This document shows positions 10,787 through 20,623 of a stretch of 64,000 bases of DNA, piece by piece. A program made the translations under genes and the position numbers. The DNA is from Ophiostoma sp. CBS 140.51 (lineage: Eukaryota > Ascomycota > Sordariomycetes > Ophiostomatales > Ophiostomataceae): the NCBI GenBank assembly GCA_029298735.1, contig JANSLP010000109.1, forward strand, positions 1-64,000. The letters run 5' to 3'. Position 1 is the stretch's first letter, and each line of letters begins with the position of its first letter. The notes under the pieces were generated by a model that did no database searches, was not told where the DNA came from, and worked only from the letters and a program-made list of their open reading frames with translations.

Positions 10787-12618
10787 TTATGACAGGCCCA
10801 AAAGGACGCGTTCGTACATCTCAGGCTCGAGTCGCTCATGAAGAACGTGCTGCAATGCTGCCTTGCTCTGGACAATGGCAGGCAACACGCCGTCAATCTG
10901 CTGGAGGTTGCTCTTGAGACTGTCCATGTGGTTGCTGAGCTGTGCTGCCACCGTAGACAGGTCCTTGTCGAGATTTTGCTAGTTGGTGTTAGTGGGGTTC
11001 TGGGGACACATATGCGATACTGAACTGGAGAGAAGAAATACCTCAAAAAGACCTCCGTTTTGCCCGTTCTGACCGTTTTCGTTGTTCTCGTCCTCGTTCT
11101 TGCCCTGATCATCGCCCGAGGCAGCTGCTCGCCCAGCAAGATCCACAAATTGCAGGCTGTCGCGGCTGTCGCCCTTTGGGGCTCTGCTGTTGTCGCCGTC
11201 CACTGGAGCTAGCACGTGCGCCTTTCGAGTTCGCTCGCGCCACGTGCGTAAGTCGGCTTGGGCGTTGGTCTCGAGCTGTCGCAGCGCTGCATAGTCGGCT
11301 GCCAGAGCCTCTTCTTCGCGTTTGCGTTCGCGCTCGAGCAAGGCAATGGCGTGCTGCAAGGGACTGAGCTGCTGTTCCAAAGCTTGTGCGCCCTCGACGG
11401 CGCGCTCAAAGTTGAAGTCGGCCGAGAGGCCGTTGTTGTCAGGCTGCACCTTAGAGCTTCGACGCCCCCGCCGCGACACGATCTGTACCGTCCCTGGTGG
11501 GAAGGGGATGCCCTTGACAAGCTTAGACCGCAGCCGGCGCGTCACACCGGAAATGGCCTGGCGCGTCTGTTCTTGCCGGCGTTCCACGGCCGCACCGCCT
11601 CCACTGGCACCGGCACCGGACCGTATGCGGGATACGACAGGGCGGGCACACTCCTCCAAGAGAGACTGGACGGCCGCAATGGCCTCACGTTCGAGTGGCG
11701 CCCACTTATTTGCCATGGTTGCCAGTGGAATGTAGCGTGTGCGAGGGACAAGCTGGGCAAAAGGCTGGCTTGAGCGGCTAACGCTTCTGCCTGCACTCTG
11801 ACGTCGCCTCTGCCCTACATCCTCCACCTCCGACTCTGGCTCAGCTTCTGGCTCAGGTTCTGCTTCTAGTTCAGGCTCAGGCTCTTCAGCCTCGCCTCTC
11901 CTTCTGTCACCGTCTTCCTCGCGCTGCTTAGCTTTCCGTCGGCGTTTTCCCTTTTGCTGAGGACTTGCGGCCGGCTCCTCGACTGGAGTCGGTTCTGGTG
12001 CTGCTGACTTGTTTGCTTTTGCCGACTTCTTCGTCTTTGTACGTTCCGCCGCTTTCGTAGGCTCTGTTGGTGCGTCTAATGGCAATTCGGCTACTGCAGC
12101 GCTGGACTTCTTCGGTCGGCCAGCCTTTCGTTTCGGAGTGTCGTCTAGTGGTTCGGCTGCTGCTGGTGTTTTGGCGGGCTTTGCGGTCTTTGTCGATTTC
12201 TTTGTCTTCACAGCCTTGTCTGGCTTCACCTTGGATCCCTTGCTAGCCTTGGTGCCCTTGGTGCTCGCAAAGGTCTCTTGCTCAGGCTGTGCATTAGGTC
12301 CGCCCGTTTCCCACCAGCTGCTACCGTCGCCAGAGTTTCGTTCGCGCCGGCTCCTCCGTGGCTCGGCTTCAGTTGTCGCCTCGTTTGCCCTCCGGGATCG
12401 CTTGCTGAGTCGACCATTGTCAGTGTCGGGATCAGTGTTGGCTTTCCGGCTGCGTTTTCCCGTCGTCGCCGTCTTCTGCGACTTTTGTGACGCGTCCAAC
12501 GCGGCAGCGCCTTGGTCGCTACCAAAAGATGTGTTTATTCTGGCCTGTAATTAAAAAATAAGTTAATTAGCTGGCGGCTTCACAATATCAGCGACCTTGT
12601 TGGAAGAAAACAAACCAT
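10787..12618 (-). CDS. fta7: CENP-Q/Fta7-like inner kinetochore protein
   Basis: Predicted 565 aa from three exons: 12618-12616 (only the ATG), 12544-11042 and 10978-10787. The first intron (12615-12545) has a GTTTGT donor and TTACAG acceptor; no in-frame ATG lies between that acceptor and the conserved region, which supports the one-codon exon. The second intron (11041-10979) has a GTATTT donor and CTAG acceptor. The N-terminal half is basic and disordered with an AT-hook (KRKAGRPKKS, about 139-148) and an acidic EPEPE repeat. The C-terminal half carries the CENP-Q-like pattern: RYIPLATMANKWAPLE (about 270-286), LRSKLVKGIPFPPGTVQ (about 340-355), then coiled coils. The last exon continues LDKDLSTVAAQLSNHMDSLK. 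Family knowledge places CENP-Q with CENP-P/O/U (Okp1 in yeast COMA) at centromeres. Family assignment is from motif memory. Confidence 0.78.
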
Positions 12619-14032
12619 TGCTGCGACTTGCGATTGTAGCCTTGTGTCGTCAGGTTGTCGCGTCTGAAGATCGCGACTTTTGGTCGCGCCCAGGCAATTT
12701 ACAGTATACATGGAGCCCGTTATCGTTATCAACAACAAGCACACACTGATTGGTGGGGCTAGCCTTGTCTGTGGTTTCTTTATTAAAAAAAAGATCACGT
12801 GATAATAATCCACAACGGTTTGGATCCCTGTAACGTCTTGTTTACTGTCCTGTTGTCAACACCCATGGACAACATGCAATAACGAACTATTATTATCAAC
12901 TCTGCACCTCTTCCCGGTATCTCGCATAGTACTCGGGTACCAGAGCAGTGCACATATGCGAGGTCACAATATGGTCGCCACTGCATGGCGGCCTCCTGTA
13001 ATGCTTCGTATTTCACTGCAAAGTCGTCTAAATGTATGTTGTACTTTATCCGTAATTAGCATGAACTGGCTGATCCCTTGTTACTTGGAGCAGCAAGGCC
13101 CGTAAACTCACAGCAATGGGTCCCTCAAGGTCCCTGGCAGCCTGGGTAGTGGCAATAGCTACCCTTGGAACGGTGTTTGGTCATGAATGCAGGGAAGGAG
13201 CTATGGCCAGCTCCTGCAAGAAGCACGCTTGCGTTTTTGCACTGTGGCCTGGCCCTCTCACTGCATCGTACTGTTTGTTACCTATCCTTCCACAATTCCA
13301 TACCGTGGTAATTACATCCAAGGAGAAAACGACAAAACCTGCATGATCTTTGTTATCTCTCACACAGTAGACAAGCTTCACTTTTTCTGTTTTCTGGAGG
13401 AAAAAGACAGATATTCTGAAAAGTTCCCTGGCTCCGCTTCGGAAGGCACGCCGTATCATGGAGCAGTGAAGAAGGGTCGTTCTTTCCCCCCTTCTTTGCT
13501 GCTTCTCTGTTCTTCTCTGCTGTTTCTCTCGCTTCTCTCTGCCTAGCTCTCCGCTAGCGCCATTGGCACCTCACACCTTCCCGCCAGTGGAATTGCACAA
13601 GAACATACGGTGCGCTAAACAGTGCTAGCAACGCGCACTGGGCGGAAGTCCAATACCACTGTCCAATAAGACAACAGAAAACAAGGCCCGTTCGACACGC
13701 GCAATCCTAACTGAGCAGCAAACCTGCGCTCCTTCGCTCCTGCCCTTTTCTATCCCCTTCTCCAGACTTCTGGCCATCTCTCCTCATCTGGCTTCTTTCC
13801 ATCGTCATCTCCATTATCTTCAGCTTCTACAGCTTCATTCGTGTCCTTCCTTTGCATATCCCTTTTTCGATCCCGGTTCTTCTTTGTTACTTGTAATACC
13901 CTCCCCGCCAGCTTCTTTGGGGTTTATTTTTCTTTTCTCGTTACTCTCATTCCTCCCTTTCCGATCTCCTAATTTCCCGAGTTCGTGCCCCCTTTTTTCA
14001 AGCTTTCAAGCCACACACACACATCCGCAACA
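12619..14032. other. Divergent promoter region, CENP-Q-like / membrane protein
   Basis: About 1.4 kb between two divergent genes. ATCACGTGAT, a perfect palindrome with a CACGTG core (12796-12801), lies about 180 bases upstream of the CENP-Q-like ATG. The 300 bases before the plus-strand gene are strongly CT-rich. One short open frame (13116-13346, plus) has a signal-peptide-like start and is discussed as a finding, not called as a gene. Confidence 0.5.
12796..12801. promoter_or_regulatory. CACGTG (bHLH/Cbf1-type) site in ATCACGTGAT
   Basis: A palindromic CACGTG flanked symmetrically (ATCACGTGAT). Cbf1-type bHLH proteins bind RTCACRTG. The location fits the CENP-Q-like promoter, but binding is inferred. 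Confidence 0.4.
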
Positions 14033-14966
14033 ATGCGCTTCTCGACAACATCGGCTCTTCTGGCCCTCCCCCTCCTGGGCGCTGCTGCTGAGGACGGCGG
14101 CCTTTTCGGCCAGTACAAGGCGCAGTTCCAGAACCTGCTGGGCTCGCTCGGTGTTGGTGCTCCCGAGGCTGCGACTGGCGAGTCTGCTTCGGCCAAGCCC
14201 GCTGCCGCTGGCGGCGCAGCTCCTGCTGCCGGTACTGCCGCGACTACTCCCACTGAGTTGACCCTCGGCAACTGGGAGAGAACCCTCTACTCGACCGTCA
14301 AGCCCGATGCGACCACCCCCGAGGAGTGGCGCATCCTTATTACCGGCCGCAACAAGACTTGCTTTGGTAGGAAACACTTGGAGACTTCGTTATGACCTTA
14401 TGGGATGATTACATTGCTAACCTTTCTATCTAGGCCACTGCGCTGTGATCGAGTCGGCTTTCTACGCCTCGACTATCAAGACCGCCGCCACCAGCGATGC
14501 CCACACTGGCATCATCAACTGCGATGACCAGCCCGTCCTGTGTAACAGCTGGTCGACCAGTCCCGGCTACCTGTACATCTTTGAGTTGCTGCCCAAGCCC
14601 GCCAACACCGACATCTACATCAAGCGCCTGAACCTGACCACCACGACTCCCGAGACCCTGATTACCCTGTACGAGGACAAGGAGCGCACCAGCTACCACA
14701 CGCTCGGCGGCTACTTCCACCCGCTTGACGGCCAGCTTGCCCAGAACGGCCTGGCTGTGCCTATTGGTTACGTCCTGTGGTTCTTCAACGCCGTGCCCAG
14801 CTGGATGTTCATGATTGGTGTTTCCTTCGTCAGCCGTACCTTCATGTAAGTTATCGACGCCAGCCTCTACTTGCTTAATTAGATCAGACAACTAATAATT
14901 TCATTCAGGGGTCGCCGTGCCCCTGGTGCCGGTCCTCGCCCGGGTGCTGCCGCTGCCGCGCGCTAA
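14033..14966 (+). CDS. Secretory-pathway membrane protein with CFGHC motif
   Basis: Three exons (14033-14366, 14434-14845, 14909-14966) encode 267 aa. Introns have GTAGGA and GTAAGT donors and end in CTAG and TCAG. The N-terminus is a signal peptide (MRFSTTSALLALPLLGAAAE). An Ala/Pro/Gly-rich linker follows to about residue 75, then a globular luminal domain that includes WRILITGRNKTCFGHC with Cys110 and Cys114, and further cysteines in INCDDQPVLCNSW. A hydrophobic segment at about 219-245 (GYVLWFFNAVPSWMFMIGVS) is a likely single membrane helix, followed by a short basic Gly/Pro/Ala tail. The fold looks thioredoxin-like, but the cysteines are spaced C-x3-C, not the redox C-x2-C, so disulfide chemistry is doubtful. 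It resembles a conserved fungal family of unknown role. Likely a type I protein of the ER or Golgi. Confidence 0.8.
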
Positions 14967-15348
14967 AGCGCACTTTCACTGGACATGAAAACGGTCCAGG
15001 GAGCTAGTTGTGTTTCGCTGCGCTCGTAATGGATTAGGTGGATATAAATACTTTTAAAAAATAATGGGAGGATGTGGCCGGAGAAGAGAGGCTTCTTTTC
15101 TTCTGGAATAGGTGGGCTTTATTGTTTGGGTATCTTGGTTGTTGCGCATCATATTTGTGTCGTGCACAAACGCTTTAAAAAACATGTGGCTGATGGGTGG
15201 ACATCTTTTGGGCGGCCTAGCCCTGGCTATGATCGTTGCATTTCTCTCTCTCTCATCTTGCATACGACTTCGAATATATTTTTGTTTTGTTTTGTATCTG
15301 TAATCCAGGCGTTTCCTCGTATCTGTCGTGATATCTTGTCGCGTCATG
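14967..15348. other. Convergent intergenic region
   Basis: 3' flanks of the plus-strand membrane protein gene and the minus-strand Cnl2/Nkp2 gene. AT-rich segments near 15040-15065 and 15270-15300 may contain polyadenylation sites. No gene seen. Confidence 0.5.
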
Positions 15349-16026
15349 TCATGTTGCTGGTCGTCGGCTCGCCGTATTGTTTGAATTTGAAATTGAATCC
15401 GTGCCCGCCTCTGCTGTCATTCGTTCGCACGTGGCCTGAACATTGCGAAGACCTTCGATGACTTGGCCGGAGAGTTGCGGATTGGAAAGACGCCCATATC
15501 GTAAATCGCTCAGGTTACCAACCGATTGCTGGACGGCCGCCATCAGACGCGCCTCTTCTTCGTCTAGTTGTTGTATTTCGGCTTCCAGGTCGTGGATGGC
15601 GTCGTCGAGCTCGGGAACAATGGATGTAAGAGAGTGAGAGGAAAGACCGCCGCCACTTATCCTTCCTGCCCCTGCGCCGGCTGAGATCCCACCGTCTCCG
15701 CCGCCTTGTGATGCGGCGACAAACCGCTCAATCTGTAACTCATCGTCGCCCGCCGCGTCTTCTTGTGCTTCAGCACGCAGACGTGCGCGTAGAGTATATC
15801 GTCGCAGAAGCCGACCCTTGGCTACTTCGTCGTCAATGCCAGCCGCAACGGAATCGACCACAGCGTTTCGTTGCCGCTGTAGATCACGATAGAGGGCGCG
15901 AACTTGAGGAGAAGATTGGAGTTGCCTAGGGAATAAAGCCGTGAAGTCGTCGAGGGAGATGATTGTTGGGAGTTGGGATGGAGCCAGCAGAAACTGCTCT
16001 AGGATGGAAGCTTCGGTCGGAGCCAT
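15349..16026 (-). CDS. nkp2: Cnl2/Nkp2-family inner kinetochore protein
   Basis: Single exon, 225 aa from the ATG at 16026; an in-frame ATG 34 codons upstream adds only a non-conserved leader. The N-terminus, APTEASILEQFLLAPSQLP then ISLDDFTALFPRQLQSSP, is the diagnostic start of the fungal Cnl2/Nkp2 family, followed by VRALYRDLQRQRNAVVDSV. The middle is Gly-rich (about 115-140), and the C-terminal half is a predicted coiled coil (LDDAIHDLEAEIQQLDEEE) with LSGQVIEGL downstream. In yeasts Nkp2/Cnl2 is a small structural subunit of the constitutive centromere network attached to the COMA complex. It lies divergent from EAF3 and about 3 kb from the CENP-Q-like gene, a member of the same assembly. 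Confidence 0.88.
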   Translation of the reverse strand: MAPTEASILEQFLLAPSQLPTIISLDDFTALFPRQLQSSPQVRALYRDLQRQRNAVVDSVAAGIDDEVAKGRLLRRYTLRARLRAEAQEDAAGDDELQIERFVAASQGGGDGGISAGAGAGRISGGGLSSHSLTSIVPELDDAIHDLEAEIQQLDEEEARLMAAVQQSVGNLSDLRYGRLSNPQLSGQVIEGLRNVQATCERMTAEAGTDSISNSNNTASRRPAT

Positions 16027-16774
16027 GATGAGAATTGGGCGAGGACGGGGAAACAAAATTTTAAAGACAGATTGGCACCGCTCCGTTGAACGTCGAAGTG
16101 TGAGGTCGTCTCCGATATGGCCTTCCACAGATATGCGGAGTGCGTTATAGTGCGCACAGAAATTACAGGCGCGTCGCGTGTCCCTGTTGACGCGGCTGGA
16201 AGTTAGCGGGGCGTCTAGAGTTGTGGGCAGGCGGCGGTGCTCAGAAACAGAGGGAGAGAGTTGGATCTGTCGCTGGCCAGTGACAAGGAAAAATTAAAGT
16301 GGCCAATCCGGTGATTGCAGCCAATGGGCATTCTTACAGACCTCACAACCTCACCTCCTTCCCTCTCATCCTCATCAACTCCATTGTCACTTGCGCAAGA
16401 GGTTGTCTTCATCGCGCTTTCCTTTTCCATTGTGCATTTCATCAAGTTTGGGCTTCTTGTCTAGTTGGCTTTAGTCCCTTCCACCGCCCTTTGATTTTTT
16501 TTTCAATTGTTCTTTCCCCCTTGGACAGTAACGCCAGTCGTTCTTGCTCGATTTGCGCTTGTATCAAACACACATTTCCCCCCTGGCGGTTTGTACGAGC
16601 ATTGCTCAACCGCTCATTCTTGTTAGTTCACTATATCATCATACACAACTCACATTTCTCGCCTTTTACTTACACTGTGCTCAGATCACCGTCTGTCTGC
16701 GCTCTTGTGCATTGCAGGCCAGCTCGGTTCAGTCCAGTCTTCCCACTCGTCCATCATCCACCACCACCATCAGG
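16027..16774. other. Bidirectional promoter, nkp2 / eaf3
   Basis: About 750 bases between two divergent genes. It becomes pyrimidine-rich on the plus strand from about 16350 to the eaf3 ATG and contains CCAATGG-type sequence at 16320-16326. No independent coding sequence is supported. Confidence 0.5.
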
Positions 16775-19700
16775 ATGCCGCCTAAGCAGGCCGCCGCGCC
16801 CTATGCGGTCGATGAGCGCGTCTTCTGCTTTCACATGGACATGCTATATGAAGCACGCGTCTTGGATGTTCAGCAGGTCACAGGAGCTGCCGCCGCCGAT
16901 GGACAGAAGTGGCGCTACCGCATCCACTACAAGGGTTGGAAGAACACCTGGGACGACTGGGTGCCCGCCGACCGCGTCCGCAAGTTCAACGACGAGAACC
17001 GGGACCTGGCGGCGCAGCTGCGTGACCAGGCGAGACTCCTGCAGCAGCAGAAGAACGCCAAGGCCAAGAAGGCTGCACAGGCTGGTGGCACTGGCAGCCT
17101 TGGCGGCGGCAGTGGCGGTGGCCGGTCCAGTCTCGCTGCCGCAGCTGCAGGCATTGTAAGTGGCGGTCCTGGCGGACCAGGCAGCTTTGGCGGTGGCGGC
17201 AGCGGCACGGGCACAGCGACGCCTGGCGAGCGTGGAGGTCGCGACCACCATCATCTCCTTGACCGACACTCTGAGATGGCTTCAGCGCGCGGCAGCGAAG
17301 AGCGGACTGGCGCTGGATCACTCGCACACGCACGCGGCCCACGGCGCCAACGCGACTACGATCTTGAGCATGTAAGTGGTACTTTTGTTTTCTTGCATTG
17401 CATGCGTTTTTCATATGTTTACAGTCTTGCGTTGTGTGTTGTCTCTTTGATTTCCTTTGCTGTATATCATGTTTTGAAATTTTTGTGCCAGCGTATCCCA
17501 CGTGGATATAGGCAGAGAATGGCTCCTTCCCACTCTTTGGTTGCTTTGCAGACATCGTCGTGCTTGCCGGCCGGTCAGATGTGACCGCCAATAAGTGACT
17601 TCCTAAGTAGGGGCGCTTTGGGGTTCCTGCCAAAAACAGAAGCCAGTGCGTCGACGGGCAGGCAGGTCCCGCAGCCGTGAATATTTTGTCACTATCTTGT
17701 TTTTAGACAACCCCGTATCCTTCCCACCTTCCACATCCTTTTTTGTTATTCATTCAGTGCATCTCTATCATTTCTTCATTCTTCGTTTGCACGTTGTCAC
17801 GCTTCCTCGCACCTTCCTACACAACAGTGTCGGACACCGTGCTAGCATGGTGCTGATAAATATTGTTTTGCTGGTACACACCCTCTCCCCCCTTTGAATC
17901 TTGAATTTCTTATTTTTCATCTTTTTTAGAAAGGGATTCCCTTTGCGCATCTTTTGGTTTCCTTCTTCATGCCTCATCTATCAATATCCTACACATTCTC
18001 ATACTCATTCTTTACCATGTTTTTACCCACCCTCTCCAACTTCGTTTGAGCTTCCCTTCCAATATTTTCCCCCTCCATTGAGTCTCTTCTGCCGCCTTCC
18101 ACTCTCTTCAATTATTTTCTCCTCCCACTTCACCTTTCAAAAAACTGCCTTTGTCGACTTGAGCTTTATTGTTCTAGTCATGCCGCCTCGGATTACCAAG
18201 AGGCGTGCGAGCCCGCCCCCAAAGCGCGTTAATGTACGCATGTTGGCTGTCTACAGAGACACTCGCTTCGAGAGTCCTGCCTACTACGAGAAGTACGAGA
18301 ACGCTCTTGCTGCGCTTCAATACGATGAGCTGGCGGAGTTGCCCCATTCTAAGGGAATTCGTCACTATATGACCGAAGACGGCGAGCCAATTAGGCGTCC
18401 TCTTCGCTTTACTGCCGAAAGATCGCATTCTCGTCATCCCCAAAACATCCCCCAGACGACGCGATCTTCCGGCCAGGATAGCGATGGTGCCAATAACGAG
18501 TGGGTGGTCGCGATGGACGAGGCGTTATATGGCACGCCCGTCATCGACGGGACACCGGCTATAGCACAGCCAAACGGTGCAGATGCCACAAAGGAGCCCC
18601 AGTCGGCGGCAGACACAGTCAAGGCTCCGGTCTGTGACGAGCCATCGGTCACTGTTGCTACCCAGCGCGAAGACGTCGATAGGGCTCCTGTTCGCGGCGA
18701 GTCGCCAGTCACTGTTGTTACCGACGGTACAACCCCGCCGCGCAGCCCGCTCAAGCGTGTCCGCGAACTGCAAAAGATCAAGAGCCCTAGCAAGCGCGTC
18801 GGCATACTGCGCAAAGCCCGCACGGTGACGGCAGCATAACACCTTGACAACGTTATAGCAACTCCACCTTTTGCAGTCCCGCCGTTAGATGCGATATTTG
18901 CCGTCTTCGTGGGCAGCATTTGTTCCTTCGTTACATTGGTTTCGATCCGGATACATTCTATGTACCGCGAGCGTCATTTCTACCCCATGTTTTCCTTGTA
19001 CCGCACATTTTGTACACAACGCGTCAGCGCTCTCCTCTGCCCATTGCCTAGTACCCTTGGTATCGTTTTGTACTTTTATATTTGTCTGCCCTTTTTTCGT
19101 TGCTGTCTACATCTTGCTTTCCGCTCTGCTTTGGCACATTTATTTGCTTGTATTATTTTCATTTTTATCTTGTCCCTCGACAAACCTCTAACAACGGCTA
19201 GGAGGACGGTTTTCATAACCGGCCATCGATTCGGCTCACTCTCCCCGACCACCTGAAGGCAGCGCTGGTGGATGACTGGGAGAACGTCACCAAAAACCAA
19301 CAGCTGGTCCCACTGCCACACAAAGTTCCCGCCGAAAAAGTCTTGGACGACTATCTGGAATTTGAACGGCCACATCGCGAAGAAGACTCTGCCAGCCTTG
19401 ATATTCTCGAGGAGACTGTTGCCGGACTACGCGAGTACTTCAACAAGTGCCTAGGCCGCATCCTCCTCTACCGGTATGCCACCTCCTTTGTGAGCATAGC
19501 TGCCTCCACGTGACTAACAATGCTCCTCTCCAGGTTTGAACGCCCGCAATACATCGAAATGCACGAGCTGTGGGAGACGGACGAAAAGTACAAGTCCCCG
19601 CTTGAAACCTACGGCGCTGAACATCTGTGTCGTCTCCTTGGTATGTTACACTCCAACACAAACACCTACCTTTCGACTGAACCTCCGCTAACATACCGTC

Positions 19701-19876
19701 TAGTCTCGTTGCCCGAGCTCATCTCACAAACAAACATGGACCAACAGTCCGTGAACCGTCTTCGGGATGAGCTGGCCAAATTGACGGCGTGGCTCGGCAA
19801 AAATATGGTCAAATACTTTGTCAGCGACTATGAGACACCGAATTCGGAGTACAGCGAGAAAGTGCGAGGTGTTTAG
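16775..19876 (+). CDS. eaf3: Chromo/MRG-domain protein Eaf3 (NuA4/Rpd3S subunit)
   Basis: Four exons: 16775-17371, 19202-19473, 19534-19640 and 19704-19876, giving 382 aa. The N-terminal chromo-barrel domain (about 8-75) has RYRIHYKGWKNTWDDWVP; in the family it binds methylated H3K36. A Gly/Ala-rich linker runs from about 95 to 195. The MRG domain starts at the exon 1-2 junction (DYDLEH then EDGFHNRPSIRL) and contains LVDDWENVTKNQQLVPLP, RPQYIEMHELWE and AEHLCRLLVSLPELI. Eaf3 works in the NuA4 acetyltransferase and Rpd3S deacetylase complexes in the nucleus. Introns 2 and 3 are ordinary (about 60 nt). Intron 1 (17372-19201) is 1830 nt, very long for this genome, and encloses a separate ORF. 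Both edges of the large intron restore an uninterrupted family alignment, so the gene model is secure. Confidence 0.93.
17372..19201 (+). other. 1.83 kb intron of eaf3 enclosing another ORF
   Basis: Donor GTAAGT at 17372 and acceptor CTAACAACGGCTAG ending at 19201, phase 0. Other introns in the window are mostly 50-170 nt. The interior holds a CT-rich promoter-like stretch (about 17700-18170), a 219-codon ORF (18180-18839) and a further CT/T-rich stretch before the acceptor. Confidence 0.85.
18180..18839 (+). CDS. Protein of unknown function nested in eaf3 intron 1
   Basis: An intronless ORF of 219 codons on the same strand as its host, preceded by a long pyrimidine-rich tract like those before other genes here. 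The N-terminus is basic (MPPRITKRRASPPPKRVN), followed by a more structured-looking portion (FESPAYYEKYENALAALQYD, LPHSKGIRHYMTEDGEPIR). The rest is Pro/Thr/Asp-rich with an internal duplication (APVCDEPSVTVAT and APVRGESPVTVVT) and ends with two SP-x-KR segments (RSPLKRVRELQKIK, SPSKRVGILRKAR). Basic SPxK/R motifs suggest a nuclear, CDK-phosphorylated protein, but I recognise no family. Codon choice is less biased than in the housekeeping neighbours. It could alternatively be an alternative terminal exon or a chance ORF; its length and leader make a real gene more likely. Confidence 0.6.
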   Translation: MPPRITKRRASPPPKRVNVRMLAVYRDTRFESPAYYEKYENALAALQYDELAELPHSKGIRHYMTEDGEPIRRPLRFTAERSHSRHPQNIPQTTRSSGQDSDGANNEWVVAMDEALYGTPVIDGTPAIAQPNGADATKEPQSAADTVKAPVCDEPSVTVATQREDVDRAPVRGESPVTVVTDGTTPPRSPLKRVRELQKIKSPSKRVGILRKARTVTAA

Positions 19877-20311
19877 GGTCCCGTCATTCTCTTGCCGTGG
19901 CAGTCTTTTCCTGTTCGCCACCCGCCTTGCATCGTGTATATTGAGAAGGGCTCTGTTGTTGGTGTAGTGGAGTGCGATAAATGCAATGTTAAAAGTACGC
20001 TGCCAGGCGCCTGGTTTGTCTGACATTCTGTCGGGACTTGTTGTATTTACACTGTCTGTGAGTTGTGCGAAGATTTTACGACATCAAAAGCTAGACGAAT
20101 ATTTCTATTTGGGAATGATAGAAAATCCACGAAATGTTTTTAAAAAAATTCTTTCTATTTTTCGACGCTGGCCTTTTGTTCCCAGCCAAACCCAAAATAA
20201 ATCATACAGTGAGATGCTTCAAATATATATGTACAATGCCGCGAACACGTGTGCTCGATCCTATGCGCCCTTCTCCTCGTTGTTCTCCTCCTTACTTCTT
20301 GACCACTTCCC
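19877..20311. other. Convergent intergenic region
   Basis: 3' flanks of eaf3 (plus) and the mitoribosomal uL30m gene (minus). AT-rich around 20090-20240, including TTTTTAAAAAAATT, consistent with overlapping terminators. No gene seen. Confidence 0.5.
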
Positions 20312-20623
20312 TCATGAACTGCTCTCCGTTCCTGGTTCTTGCCGGCTCTGGTTGTTCAGGTCGTGGTATTTCCGCGCAACAACAAAGCCAGGGTCCGGCC
20401 GCCGTGCCTCCTTGAGCTTGGCAAGTGTCGCCTCCCGGCCCTCGGTGACCTCCTTCACCGAGACCAGCTCCTTTACAGCGAAAATCAGACCGGCCGACGA
20501 CGGAGAAACTGCCTGCACGACTGTCTGGTGGCGCCGCCGCAGGCCCAGCGTGTGGAGGACATCGCGGGTCCGCTGCGGCAGACCGATGGCAGACCGGGTG
20601 AGAGTAATCTGGAAGAAGGACAT
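20312..20623 (-). CDS. mrpl33: Mitochondrial large-subunit ribosomal protein uL30m
   Basis: 103 aa from the ATG at 20623. The sequence [20 protein letters not shown] is the canonical start of the L30 fold: a beta strand, then a helix beginning [16 protein letters not shown]. It continues with [19 protein letters not shown], which corresponds to the L30 loop and second helix, and a short fungal mitochondrial tail ([17 protein letters not shown]). L30 has no catalytic role and binds 23S-type rRNA in the large subunit. The open frame extends 116 codons upstream, but that part is not protein-like. No obvious cleavable presequence is visible, as in yeast Mrpl33. Two CACGTG sites lie about 350-380 bases upstream. 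Confidence 0.92.
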   Translation of the reverse strand: MSFFQITLTRSAIGLPQRTRDVLHTLGLRRRHQTVVQAVSPSSAGLIFAVKELVSVKEVTEGREATLAKLKEARRPDPGFVVARKYHDLNNQSRQEPGTESSS

